From NCBI GenBank assembly GCA_029204225.1, contig MU832209.1:1-64000 (forward strand): a stretch of 64,000 nt of DNA, in the 5' to 3' direction. The notes beneath the pieces are model-generated. The model saw nothing but the letters and a program-made list of their open reading frames with translations, had not been told where the DNA came from and ran no database searches. Below, piece after piece: positions 10,641-21,363 of the stretch (position 1 is its first letter; every line of letters starts with the position of its first letter). The stretch is from Diphasiastrum complanatum (Eukaryota; Streptophyta; Lycopodiopsida; Lycopodiales; Lycopodiaceae). A program made the translations under genes and the position numbers.

Positions 10641-11090
10641 ATGGCAGGTATACCCTATCAGAACTTAATCGGTAGTCTGATGTACTTAACAATTTGTACC
10701 AGACCCGATCTGGCCTTCTCTGTTTACGCATTGAGCCAATTCTGTTCCAATCCTGGTCTAGCACATTGGAAAATGGCCAAACGAATCCTACAGTATCTGA
10801 AGGATACCCAGAATGTTGGATTAACCTACAGAGCTAGAAATAAAGAGAAAGAATTCGAACTGCATTACTACAGTGATGCAAACTGGGCGAGCTGCAAAGA
10901 TGACAGCAAGTCCATTACTGGAGGATGTGCAATAGCGTGCGGAGGTACAATCAGCTGAGAATACAAAGATCTATAAGAGTCAGAGAGAGACATAGCAAAT
11001 AGAGTAAGAAAGTAAAGACACCATAGCTGTGCATGAAAGTCTGCCAACGAGCAGAACACAGCGTAAGAGCAGAGTGTCAATCCGCCAATG
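10641..11090 (+). pseudogene. Copia RNase H (element B)
   Basis: Starts with the connection segment GIPYQNLIGSLMYLTICTRP and continues through HWKMAKRILQYLKDTQNVGL to HYYSDANWASC, the first RNase H aspartate region, then stops at 10958. Downstream, KSKDTIAV is a faint relic of the KQ.T.A.S part around 11010. The AEYIA and DN.SA segments cannot be read, so the domain is incomplete. Confidence 0.75.
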
Positions 11091-11124
11091 AGCGAGACAC
11101 TGATGATCTCGCTCCAAAACCAAA

Positions 11125-11548
11125 CTAACAATATAGTCGTTCTATTTTCGTGTATCTCTTTGTCTTGTGCTGTGTGTCTTGATTGCTAGAACAAAACATG
11201 TTCTGTGATGCGTAGGCGAGTGTCTGGGATCCTGTAAGGGCTTCCACATGAAAAGATAATTTAAAGAAAGAATATTGTTCACAAAAAAAAAGCACGAAAC
11301 AGTCTCGCTTCTGCGATAGGCCACCTCCCTCTTGGCAAGGGATTGATTGAGCCATCAACAAGCTTATGAATCTTATCCTCATCAAAATTGATATCTCTAG
11401 AAACCACAAACTTGTTTGAAGATGGAATATATACCTTATATTCCTTGCTTGCTTTGCCATACCCGAGCATGCATACCCGAGCATGATACCTTTGATTGAT
11501 GATGGATCTTCCTTGGTTCTTGTCTCCAAAGGTGGCACATAGCAAATG
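11125..11548 (-). pseudogene. Copia integrase C-terminal fragment
   Basis: A minus-strand scrap encoding LETRTKEDPSSIKGIMLGYA and then, after a small duplication (ACCCGAGCATG twice), KASKEYKVYIPSSNKFVVSR and DINFDEDKIHKL. It matches the integrase tails of elements A and D. Nothing of the same element is seen on either side; the right neighbour is a gypsy LTR piece. Confidence 0.75.
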
Positions 11549-11558
11549 CATACAAATA

Positions 11559-11770
11559 GTTATGGCCATATTCAACTAAGGATATGGAATAGTCCTAATA
11601 TGGTAGACCGGCCCTCCAGTGTTCGAGATTATTGGTCACACCTAGATTTTATTCCACTTCGAGGCCTATTGGTGACTAATGACTTTGAGAGGACCCAGAC
11701 ACTCTAATTGAGACATATGGAGTAGTGCATGTATGTGTGACAGATATAGGCAAGAGGAATGTGTAAAAAT
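11559..11770 (+). repeat. Ty3/gypsy LTR fragment
   Basis: Starts GTTATGGCCATATTC and aligns with the LTRs at 18998 and (inverted) 43618 through TATAGGCAAGAGGAATG, then stops where the copia K LTR begins. It looks like an old gypsy LTR interrupted by the K insertion. Confidence 0.8.
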
Positions 11771-12416
11771 TGTTAACATTTTCTAGCTAGTTTGAGGCCT
11801 AAATTGGCAATTTTTGTACATAGTTTTGAATCTAACATTTCACACATGTGAAAGAGGCCTAGATACTTTTATTTTAGTATATATTTCATGTTGAAGAAGT
11901 ATCAAACTTCAGGACCTTCAAAATAATACCAAAATCATGTTATTTGGACATATAGGCCAAAATTGGCTATTTTAGGCTACTGGTGCCCTAAATTTGGGTC
12001 CTAAGTTCTAGAGAGAGGAGAGAGAGTCATTTTTCTCACCTATATTAGGCTGAAATTTGTGGAGAACAGGTTGGAGAAACTTATTGTATTGTTGAGAGAG
12101 ATCAATAGATCATTGTCACAGTTTCTTCCTCCATTGAGAGCATTGCTTTGTGTATTGTCTTCAAGCTTTTGTGTATGATCTTAAGTGGTTTCCAAAAGTG
12201 GTAGGCTGCTGTTGGGAGCCCTTTTTGCTAATATTTTTGGCTGTCATCAGTACTTTTTATTAGTTTCTTTTGTCTCTTGAATGCTTTGTCAAGTTCATGT
12301 TTATCAAAGGGAGCATTAGGATGCTTTGCCATTTCTAGCTTTTGTAGCTTGTTGTGCAAAAATCTTAACCAAGTAATTTGGAAGTTTGGATCCATTCAAG
12401 ATCCACTTTTTTCACA
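11771..12416 (+). repeat. 5' LTR of copia K
   Basis: A 646-bp LTR inferred from TGTTAACATT at 11771, placed exactly where the older gypsy LTR similarity breaks, and TTTTTTCACA directly before the PBS at 12417. It carries a CACACATGTG palindrome like those of the copia C LTR. The start is inferred, because no second copy is available. Confidence 0.65.
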
Positions 12417-12428
12417 TGGTATCAGAGC
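12417..12428 (+). promoter_or_regulatory. PBS of copia K
   Basis: TGGTATCAGAGC, with no spacer after the LTR end ACA. Complementary to plant initiator-Met tRNA. Confidence 0.85.
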
Positions 12429-12699
12429 TAGTTGGATGTTATTTTTAGTAAGGTTTTCATTTATGGTAATATTTGGATGTTTGATCAAGTTCTAGCATGA
12501 TTATGCATTGCACTGTTGATCAAATCTTACTAACCTTTGTTTTGTGAGTTGAACTTGTGGATCAAAGGCATATTTCAGGTCTATTGAAGATCAGAGACTG
12601 AGAAGAAGCTATTTTGGATCAGATCATAATACCTAATCATTTGTTGATTGTGAGGCTTGTGCATATTCAATACTAAGAATGTTCTGTTCAATGTATTGT

Positions 12700-13350
12700 T
12701 GACAATCTCCACTTCTGTGGATGAACACTCTCCTTTGTGGATGAACACTCTCCTTAAGTGGATGAACCTTCTCCTTAAGGGGATGACAAATACTCTTTGA
12801 GTGATTTTGTATTTCTCCAAAAGGCTGAGCAAAGCTCCCACTTGGATGAAAGATCCCCTTTTGGGTGAACAGATTGTCAACAATCTTTTGCATAAATTTT
12901 GGTGTACTTTGTTGAGCATGTAAGTAACTCTCCTGATGTAATTTGATTGGAGCATTTGCTGGAAGGTTTTAACCATTATGCAAATATGTTTTCAGGTTCT
13001 TAGCAGGTTGAGGAACATTCTCATGTGAAGTGATCTTAGATCTACATCTAAACACCAAGATTTGACAAGCTAGTGAAGCTAGTCTTGTGATTCACTAAGT
13101 GTGCTCTTTCATTCACCTCTAAAGCTTGTATTTATCACTTGCTGGAGGTTATAAACTTTATTTCTACAGGTTGAATCAATATCTTAGTGTGTTGATCATA
13201 TGTGGATCAAGTTTGTTCAATTCTAGGTATTCTTGGCAGCCTAGTCTTGTGTATTTTCTAAGAATGCAAGTAACTCTTCACACCATAACTTGATTTGGTC
13301 ACTTGCTGGAAAGTTTGAGAGCTTAAGCAAGAGTGTAATCAGGTTGGTTT
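12700..13350 (+). repeat. Tandem repeats in copia K leader
   Basis: At 12707-12785 a unit of about 22 bp (GTGGATGAACACTCTCCTT) repeats three to four times. Three longer diverged copies share GTAAGTAACTCT...CTTGATTTGG...TTGCTGGAAGGTTT near 12915-13010, 13110-13190 and 13255-13350. All lie between PBS and gag. Confidence 0.6.
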
Positions 13351-13555
13351 GAGTTTGTAATCCATTCTTAGTGTGTGCAAAGTGTTGCATGTGTTTTCAA
13401 TCTTCCTTTCTATGCTTGGAAACCAGCCAGGTTCAAGATAGAAGTATTTTAGGGTCCTAGATCTTCTGAGATCTCCTTATCCATCATTTGTTGAGAGGAA
13501 AGTGAGTCCTAGGTGCATTAGGACAGAGCCTAAAAGTTGAAGAATCATTATATTC

Positions 13556-14340
13556 ATGGCTTCTAATGGTGGGATCATGTTAGAAACTAATGATAGGTTG
13601 AGTTCATCAAACTACTCTACTTGGAAAGTGAGGATGGAATCCTTACTCGAGTTGAATGAACTCATGGACATAGTTGTAGGAACTGAAGAGAGACCACCCA
13701 TAACTCAAGAGCAACAAAGGTTTGATAAGAAGGCCAAAAGGGCTCTTCATATCATTAAAATGAATGTTACCAATGAACTTCTCAAGGAAGTTGGTAATAG
13801 TCAAAGTGCAAGTGAGGCATGGAATGCCTTGAAGAAGCTCTTTGAGTCAAAGTCCACATCTAGGGTATTAACCCTAAGGAGACAAATATTTTCTAGTAGG
13901 CAAAGAGAGGGTGAAAGTGCTCATGCATTTGTCGTGAGGGTTAAGTCCTTAAGTGATGATCTAGCATGTATTGATGAAAACATAAAAGATGGTGAAATAG
14001 TCCAGGTTATGTTGAATGGTTTGCTAGATGAACATGCTAACCTTGTGCAAAGTTTTGCCATTCAAAGAGTCTTGCCAAGTGTGGTTGACTTGCAAGAAAT
14101 CTTATTGGCTGAAGAACATAGGTTGCAATCAAATCTTGATGGTGCATCCTTGCAAGGTGGTTCACAAAAGGCAAAGTCAAAGGCAAAGGTAAAGACAAAG
14201 AAAAATGGTCCAAAGGTGGTAACTCGGATCATGATGATCACTCTTCCTCCTCCTCTTCTACTTCTTTTAGAAAGAAAGACAAGTCAAAGCTCAAGTGCTT
14301 TTATTGTGGGATAAAAGGTCATTTTGCAAATGAATGTCAT
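13556..14340 (+). pseudogene. Copia gag with CCHC knuckle (element K)
   Basis: Starts MASNGGIMLETNDRLSSSNY and STWKVRMESLLELNELMDIV, the usual plant copia capsid start; the Met at 13556 lies at a normal position. The central capsid reads WNALKKLFESKSTSRVLTLR and CIDENIKDGEIVQVMLNGLL. A basic Lys-rich linker follows. A frameshift near 14185 moves reading into the next frame, where an intact zinc knuckle CFYCGIKGHFANEC (14296-14337) is found. Without that frameshift gag and protease would form one frame. The closest relative in the window is element I gag (61057). Confidence 0.88.
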
Positions 14341-14418
14341 AAGAAGCAAAGTAATGAAGGTAGCAAGCAAAACAAATTTTGTACTTCTAACGAGGATCTA
14401 GATTCTTGCGATTCTCTC

Positions 14419-14840
14419 ATGATGTGTTCTTCAAGTCTAATGTCAAGTGGAAGTGACAAGGATTCACGGTGGATAGATAGTGGATCTAGTTCACACATGA
14501 CTAGTCACAAGGAGTTCTTTACTTCTTTGATCTCTTATGTTGGAACCAAGAAAGTCGTTCACATGCCAAATGGTGGTGAGTGTATGATCAAAGGTATTGG
14601 CTCAATTCCTATTTGCCTTTCTACTAATAGGAATGTAAGGCTTGATGGTGTTCTTTACATTCCTCCACTTTCAAGAAATTTGCTAAGTGTTGGTCAAATG
14701 TTAAAAAAAAAGGTACAAGACAAAGTTTGTTGGGGATGTTTGTTTCATTACTAAGGGAGATGTCTTGATTGCTATGGGCAATAGACAAGGTAGACTTTAT
14801 AAGCTTGATGCATTTGTTATGTCTAACAAGAGGAATGAAA
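14419..14840 (+). pseudogene. Copia protease (element K)
   Basis: Aspartic protease with active site WIDSGSSSHMTSHKEFF, then MPNGGECMIKGIGSIP and LDGVLYIPPLSRNLLSVGQM. It runs in the same frame as the zinc knuckle, so this segment of the polyprotein is intact from 14281. A run of nine A bases at 14703 shifts the frame; ITKGDVLIAMGNRQGRLYKL, the lead-in to GAG-pre-integrase, continues in another frame. The GAG-pre-integrase LWH..LGH motif itself never appears. Confidence 0.88.
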
Positions 14841-14879
14841 TGGATGCTGGTGGTTCTCTCAACTTTCAAAAGTCATCCC

Positions 14880-15405
14880 TAGCATCAATAAGATTGGTAG
14901 ATCTTATGCAAAGTCTAAAGAACTTCCTTATGCTAGATCTAGGTTGATATCTAATGAGCTTCTTGGAGGTAGCTATTGTTGTGCTAACTTGGCAACTTTT
15001 GGTGAATCTATGATCAATGTTTTGGATCCATTGGATCTTGAAGATGGACTAGTGCTACCTACTAGTCAAATGGAGTCTGGTGGTGCTAAATTAGTATCAT
15101 GTTTGAACTCTTCTACTCATAGATTTCCAAGTCTTGGTGGCTCTTCAATGGAACTACATGGCAAGTGCAAAAATGAAAAAGGTAAGAAGAGAGCTAACTT
15201 CATCAATGGAGGTGATGAAAACTCTTCTTTGGAAATGGTTATTGCTAATGACTTATTTACTCATTTGGAAAGAGATGGTGCTTTGAGCATGATTGAAGAA
15301 AAGTTTTTTTTGTATCTTTATGTGATGAGTCCAAAAAAGTCATTTGTGAAACAAGTGGTGTCACATGTATTCATAAAGAAAGTAGATCAAAAGGTTTTAT
15401 CATGA
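14880..15405 (+). pseudogene. Unknown coding block of element K, N-terminal part
   Basis: Follows the protease directly. One open frame encodes SKELPYARSRLISNELLGGS, YCCANLATFGESMINVLDPL, DLEDGLVLPTSQMESGGAKL and a long soluble-looking stretch ending KKVDQKVLS. No copia domain, signal peptide or transmembrane segment is apparent. Its DLEDGLV segment recurs in element I (62105-62130) and, as PLDLGDGIV, further along this same block (16437-16465), so the region may contain an internal duplication. Function unknown; a frameshift near 15405-15430 links it to the next part. Confidence 0.55.
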
Positions 15406-15430
15406 GACTTGGTGAGGAAGATCTCAAAAG

Positions 15431-16744
15431 TCAAAAGGGAGAGATGAATGCAAAGTGTTCAAAGTAGGATGTACTGTGAATGATGCTTTTGTGAATGATA
15501 GTGAGGATTCATTATCATTACCTATATCATTGACTAGAAGTCCAGGTTTGACAAGAAAAAGTACTTCAATCACTCTTATGTTGAAGGAACTATGTATTCT
15601 TTTCATGGCTTCTAATGTTCGAGATTCTTCCATTTCTTATGATGCAACTATCAAGAGGGAGATTGCTAACTTTTCTGATGTGATCATTAAGAGGGAGCCT
15701 TGTGAAGGAAAGGTCAAATGAAGAGTGACTCTTGGGAAGATTCAAGGCATGGATCTTACATCTCTTCATCAACTCAAAGGTTGCTATGATTGTGGTGGAG
15801 TGTTCATGCATGATCAAGATAGCAAAAGGTTGGATGAAGAAGACTACGTGGAGCAACTCAAGTGGCAATTTCTCCAAGGCAAGGAAGATCTCATTGGTGA
15901 GCTCATTGAGGTTTGGTTTGAGCTCAAATGGGCTGGTTTGATTAGGTTTCATACTCAACTTCATCTACTCTACTTCATGTTGGATAGAATTGTAGAAATC
16001 TATCTTTTGGTTTATGATGGTAACATTGTTTTCACTAACTATAGTGAAAGGTTGAAATCAAGCAATGATGAGATCTTGTGGGATGTTAATCATGTGGATA
16101 ATAGGGATTATCTTTAGAGGTTCAGATCTGAAGATGTTTATAAATGCAAAGTCCTTGATGTTTTATTGGAAGATCAAGATGTTGATCTTGAATTGCTTCA
16201 TCAACACCAAGAGGCAAGTAGCAATTGGAAGCTAGTCAAAAGCATCAAAGGGGAGCCACATGGGCAAAGCATTTTGGATCTATTTTTACGTGTTCTTGAA
16301 GGTTCAAGTAAGGTTCTTGGAGCAGCAAGGAAGTGTCCTTTTACTCTACCTTATTTGTTTAATCTCATGTATGAACATTGTCATGTCAATGTGTTGGAAT
16401 TGTCAAAATTCAATGAAACTAGTTCCATAGTTTTGCATCCTTTGGATCTTGGAGATGGAATAGTTATCATTGCTGGTTCTTATGATCAAGTACATGCATT
16501 CATACAAATCTTGAAAGATATTGAAGTGGTCAATATGTTTACTTTTGAGCAAAGTTCGAGATCTAGCATCCTAGTGTTGGCAAATTGGCAAATTGTTGAC
16601 AATGTAGGATCAAGGGTTGTATGCAAATCTTGTGGAGATACTTCAAGGATTTCAAGTTCAGGTTTTGCTCATCTAAATGGAGCAGAGAACACATCATTTT
16701 GGCATTCATTCACTCAAGTTATGGATAGTGGTGGTAAAGATTAG
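15431..16744 (+). pseudogene. Unknown coding block of element K, C-terminal part
   Basis: About 437 codons stay in one frame from 15431 to the TAG at 16742-16744, interrupted only by TGA (15719) and TAG (16115). Readable stretches include FVNDSEDSLSLPISLTRSPG, DYVEQLKWQFLQGKEDLIGE, EDQDVDLELLHQHQEASSNW, KLVKSIKGEPHGQSILDLFL, LMYEHCHVNVLELSKFNETS and CKSCGDTSRISSSGFAHLNG. The second half matches blocks in elements A and I. Keeping a frame this long with two stops suggests it coded for protein until recently. I cannot name a family; a captured plant gene or a non-autonomous element protein are both possible. Confidence 0.6.
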
Positions 16745-18997
16745 ACTAAGATTCTGTTGACGGGATCAGATGGAATAAAGATTTAATCTTAACCTTATGT
16801 CCAAAGATGTCTGTATAAGTCAGCATAATATTGGTTTGTACACTAAGATCTGAAGTAGGTTGATTGGATGAAAAAATTATGTTGGTAAAAGTATGATGGT
16901 TGGAAAACTCGTGAGAGATCTCTCATATATTTTATTTACTCAAAAAAAATAGAATCTTCTGTAGCTGAGTTACAAAATTCTCAAATTTTCAGTGATATAT
17001 TTGAGTAACATATGCAGATTTTGGAAGAATCTGCCAAATAATGAAATATGTGTTTATGTATTGGGTCATAGTGAGATTATTCTCATATGTGCCAGTTAAT
17101 CTTGTTTGGATCTACTATGTATTCCAGGTTACTACGATTATCTGGTGCACTTAATCTAGTCGTTGAACATAGACATATGATCAAGTATTGTGTTTGACAA
17201 TTATTTGCAGAGTTAACAGATATATTCTGATAGATCTATGGGTTAACTTAAAAATGATTTGGATAAGGATCTAAATGTGGTGTTATACTAGTATAATTGA
17301 ATTCTTCACCTAGACATTTAAGATTTTTAAATCATGGGCAATTAGCTTGAGTAGTTGATTTACTCATGTGGAAGTTAATTGTTAAAACAGACAGTGTGAA
17401 GAGAATTCACCAGAAACTGTTTATTTTGTGTGTATTGCTTGTAAGACACATAGTTTATGAGTCACTTGGAATCATCAGTATAGGATATACGAAATTCTTG
17501 GATGAGTATTTTAGACTTGATTCATTAGTGATAGTGTCCCTATGAGCTCAATTGGATACTGGATCATAATGGTGCCAAGAATAATAAACTAAATTTTTGG
17601 AATTTAGTAGAACTTTGTAATCTCTAGATGTTGTTCTAAGGGATTGTATAAAGATTATGTTGTTAAAACGAATGTCGTGATGGTCTTCAATTACTTGGCT
17701 AATTGTAGAATTTGAAACTCATAATTTGATTAAGAATCAGTTTGGAAGAATATTCTTGAAATCCAATGATTTTCCTTGAGAAAAAGATTTCAGAATGATT
17801 CTTATATTTCCTGAATTGTATGTCGTACATATACTCCAGTATTTTCTTAATGATGAAGTATGGTTTTGGAATCTTGTAAATTATGATTGACGAATCATAA
17901 GATTCTAAATGTTTATGATTGACAAATAATAAATTAATACTTAAAGGTCATTAGAAGATTATAAGAAAATGTGGGGATTCTTAAGATAATGAGTAATACT
18001 TGATCAATCGAGAGAGTCAAGGATTTAGATATGTTATTTGAACTCTAAATTTGTTTTCTCTTGCACAAACTTTAGATTTTGTGGATCTCACAAACATTTT
18101 TTTTAGGTAATTTGGTTTCTTATGGAAATTTAATTACTTTAGTGGATGAAAATCTACTACGGATTGTAGTCAATGAATGCTTGTGTACAATTTTCAGCCT
18201 AACTTAACTCAAGAGAGTATCTGGAGTACTCAGAGCTGAGTTAAAGTCATTTTTATCTTGATGGATCTCCTAAGAGATTATGGTAGGATGAATTGCTGTA
18301 CCTTAGTCTTTTGAAAAAATATAAGTGTATTGGTACCAAGAAGCATTTATGACAAGTTTGCAAGAAATTGTGGATAGTCTTGGACTATAATTGTTTAGAT
18401 CTTTAACTTTTAAACATTGATTTCCAATGTAAAGTGACTTTTTACTTAGAGATTTATGTAAATTGAGGTTACATGAAGATAATGTTACTTGATTGGAGAG
18501 AGTTAGGCCCAATAGGAAGATTTATCTCTTAGTGTGTTTTTAAAGGTCGATATAGTACTTCAGTATAGAGATAGATAATTTGAAAAGTACTCCATCTCTA
18601 AGTACTTATTTGATATGAAATTAGACTAAGGATTGATTTTTGGGATAAATGTAAAAGTTAAATGATTGATTTGTTAGCTTTTATATTTGATCGTCATGAT
18701 TGGTTGACTGCTCATCCAGTGTATCATGTAAATTTAGTTTATATGATGATGATAGTTAGATATATTGAAGATTTTATCCATTTGGAGGACTTATCACTCA
18801 ATGTACCTTTGGAAATTGAAAGAGTACTCTAAACCAAAGATAAACAATTGAGAACATCGTTCTATCTCTGAGTGCCTGATTAGCTTGGATGGCCAGATTG
18901 AGGATAATGATTCATAAAAAAAATTTAAAAGCATACAAATCTAAATCTCCCTTAGTTTTTTCGTTATGAGGACAGAACTTGTTTAAGGAAAAAAGAA
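16745..18997 (+). pseudogene. Degenerate Ty3/gypsy pol relic 1
   Basis: No open frame remains, but from about 17110 the DNA aligns with 39905-41844, and its end aligns with 55225-55531. Near 18710 the decayed translation reads TAHPVYHVNLVYMMM, then EDLSLNVPLEIERVL, the same as TAHPLFHVSRLKISLHDGDM and LLLSIPLEPEK of the third copy, i.e. the C-terminal tail of a chromovirus-like integrase. A polypurine stretch (GGAAAAAAGAA) precedes the LTR at 18998. 16745-17110 could belong to this relic or to the lost end of element K. Confidence 0.7.
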
Positions 18998-19490
18998 TGC
19001 TACGACCATATTCAACTAAGGACATGGAATAGTCTTAATATGGTAAATCGGCCCTCCAGTGTTCGAGATTATTGATCACGCCTAGATTTTATTCCACTTC
19101 AAGGTTTGCTGGTCACTAATGACCTTGAGAGGACCCAAACACTCTAATGAGACATATAGCATAGTGCATACGGCGTGTGACAGATATAGGCAGGAGGAAT
19201 GCATGAAGAGTTGTGACCTATTTATAGTTGACCTGCATGGAGATTGCATGGATTCATGCACATGATCCTACTCGCTATATATTAACGTAGTGATTATCCC
19301 ATCGATGACTTTGTTCTAGGCTACCAATTGAGCTCTTCTCTTCTTGCTATCACATGGCATGGCTTTGGGGGCTAGATCCAAGATGATTCTCTAGGAGGGA
19401 TTTAGGATTGGTTGGGTGGTTTTGTTCCATTGTCTCTCTTGTTGTGTTTTCCTGTCCTTGTCTTAGGGGTTGTCCCTAGTAGTTTTTACA
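18998..19490 (+). repeat. 3' LTR of gypsy relic 1
   Basis: A 493-bp LTR, TGCTACGACCATATTC to TTTTTACA. It aligns along its length with the inverse of 43618-43152 and in part with 11559-11770. It directly follows the pol tail and purine tract. Confidence 0.82.
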
Positions 19491-20390
19491 CAAACACCCT
19501 TAAGTCCTTGAGATTTGGCTTCCTCCCATACAAGACTTTGAATGGTGTTTTGTCTTCAATAGAGCTACATGGAACTCTATTCATCAAATGGTTAGCACAA
19601 GTGAAGGCTTCTCCCCAAAAAGATTATAGTGAACATGCATCAATCCTTAAGGCTTTAGAACATTCACATAATGTCCCATTCCTCCTCTCGATTATCCCAT
19701 TTTGTTGAGGGGTATAAGGACAAGACAATTATTTCTTAATTCCTTCTTTATCACAAAAATCTTTAAATGCATTGGAGAGATATTCTCCACCATTATCACT
19801 TCTAAAAGTCTTGATCTTGTGATCATGATGCTTTTCAATAAATGCTTTGAACTTAAGAAAACTTTCAAATACTTGTGCTTTATGTGAAAGTAAGAATACT
19901 CATCAAAACTTTGAGTAGTCATCTATGAATGTAACAAACATGGTGGCACCTCCATTGGACATTGTACTTGCAAAGTGTACATCCGAGTGGATCAACTCAA
20001 GTTGATGCGTTGTCTTTGTGATGGAATTTGAGAATGGCTTCTTATGTGGTTTTGAGAGAGCATATGCTTCACACACTTTCTCTTCTTTTGCCAAGGATCT
20101 TGGAAATCCTAAGGCAAGCCCCTCCTTGCCCATGACCTCCATGGAATTTGAGTTGATGTGGCCAAGTCTCTTGTGCCATAGAACATGGTTGGATAGCTTG
20201 GCCTCCTCGCTAGCATCACAACATTAGCATCCACATAGGCATCTAGCTTGAACAATCTTCCAAACCTTATGCCTCTAGTAATGATCTTGCCATCCTTCTT
20301 GATGTTACATGCATTTGTGGTGAACTCCACAATAAAATCATTGTCAAAGCAATTGTCCTACACTAAGCAAGTTCTTAGTGATACTAGGAA
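19491..20390 (-). pseudogene. Copia fragment E: pre-integrase and integrase
   Basis: A minus-strand fragment beginning at 20390 with SITKNLLSVGQLL (protease end), then, after frame changes, GRLFKLDAYVDANVV, WHKRLGHINSNSM, EKVCEAYALSKPH and IHSDVHFASTMSNGGATMFV. Later pieces give FRSDNGGEYLSNAFKDFC and QQNGIIERRNGTLCE. The catalytic DDE residues are all present, but stops at 19903 and near 19730 and several frameshifts kill it. It ends at the gypsy LTR near 19491 and at the element D LTR on the right, so D probably inserted into E. Confidence 0.85.
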
Positions 20391-20394
20391 TGTA

Positions 20395-20679
20395 AAGTAA
20401 CTTAGAATTTGCTTCGAACAGGAACATAGATCATGCTATACAGTAACACAGACAGAAAACATTCTCCACAGCAAGCTCACATAGCAACTATATTTCTCAA
20501 AATAAAAATACACTGTACATATAGTTCTTCACTCAAGCAACCCATGCATGGCCTAGGTTGCCGTTGCTGGGACACGTGTCCCGTCGACTCGACTCGTGGC
20601 GAGGCCAACTGATCCTTATCTACTAATAGGACCCACAATACAGTAACACAATGATTCTACTTTAATTCTAACTCTCTCC
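20395..20679 (-). repeat. Probable 3' LTR and PPT of copia D
   Basis: The minus-strand purine tract GGGAGAGAG (20671-20679) follows pol, and the stretch beyond it to about 20400 is non-coding. Its termini form an inverted pair TTAGAATT / AATTCTAA rather than plain TG..CA, so the edges are uncertain. Confidence 0.45.
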
Positions 20680-20727
20680 CTTAAAGTAGAGTCTACTTTT
20701 TATACAGTCATATACATAGTTTTAAAG

Positions 20728-21357
20728 TCAACAAACTTTAAGTACAGAAAGCTTTGATCTAAACTTATCAAACTTTTCTCTAATAAGTGGCTTGGTGAAA
20801 ATGTCAGCTAGTTGTTCGTCCGTACTACAATGAACAACATGAATTTCACAACTCAGTAGCCTCTCATGTATAAAGTGATACTGAATCTCAATGTGTTTGG
20901 TTCTCGCATGGAACACTGGATTTTTTGCTAATTGAATGCCACTCTGACTGTCACTATGTATAGTTGTGAGATTTTCCTGTTTCATGGCAACTTCATCCAA
21001 GATTTGCCTCAACCATATAGCTTCATGTGCTGCACTACACATTGCCTTGTACTCTGCTTCTGTTGTAGATAAAGCAACTGTACTTTGCTTTTTACTAGAC
21101 CAGGAAAAACAATTGCCACAAAGCTGGAATACATTCCCTGTGGTGGATCTACGATCGTCATAGTCACCTCCCCAATCCGTATCCACATAGCCACATAACT
21201 CAGGTACACCCTCATGCTTCCTATAAACTAAGCCATAATTGGAAGTGCCTTTAACACATCGCAAAATGCGTTTGGCTGCCTTCCAATGCATTTCCGTAGG
21301 TGTTGCCATAAACTGACTTACAATACCAACAACATAGCATATATCTAGTCTAGTCAT
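20728..21357 (-). pseudogene. Copia RNase H, open frame (element D)
   Basis: An uninterrupted stretch of 209 codons. It contains HWKAAKRILRCVKGTSNYGL, ELCGYVDTDWGGDYDDRRST, WSSKKQSTVALSTTEAEYKA, IHSDSQSGIQLAKNP, HARTKHIEIQYHFIHERL and EQLADIFTKPL, i.e. the entire RNase H with all acidic positions (Asp, Glu, Asp) visible. A stop at 21363 separates it from RT; otherwise pol would be continuous here. It ends about 50 bp before the PPT, the normal layout. Confidence 0.88.
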
Positions 21358-21363
21358 GGTAAG

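Larger units (their letters stand above)
6658..11100 (+). mobile_element. Ty1/copia remnant B, full length but degenerate
   Basis: Plus-strand order: probable 5' LTR ending just before 7058, PBS 7058-7069, repeat-bearing leader, gag, zinc knuckles, protease, GAG-pre-integrase, integrase, RT and RNase H relics to about 11090. All copia domains are present in order but are split by many stops and frameshifts. The codon style differs from A and K (many CGA and ATC codons), marking a separate copia lineage. I could not pair the LTRs; the left edge is a guess inside AT-rich sequence and the right edge is unclear. Confidence 0.8.
11771..16744 (+). mobile_element. Copia element K: LTR, PBS, gag, protease, then unknown coding block
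   Basis: The 5' LTR (11771-12416), PBS (12417-12428), 1.1 kb repeat-bearing leader, gag and protease follow normal copia order. Then, instead of GAG-pre-integrase, integrase, RT and RNase H, about 1.9 kb of unfamiliar coding-like sequence runs to 16744. No copia catalytic motif (HSD, DNGGEY, YVDD, AEYKAL) occurs there. No matching 3' LTR is visible; after 16744 the sequence becomes a gypsy relic. I read K as a non-autonomous copia derivative whose own 3' LTR was lost. Confidence 0.7.
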
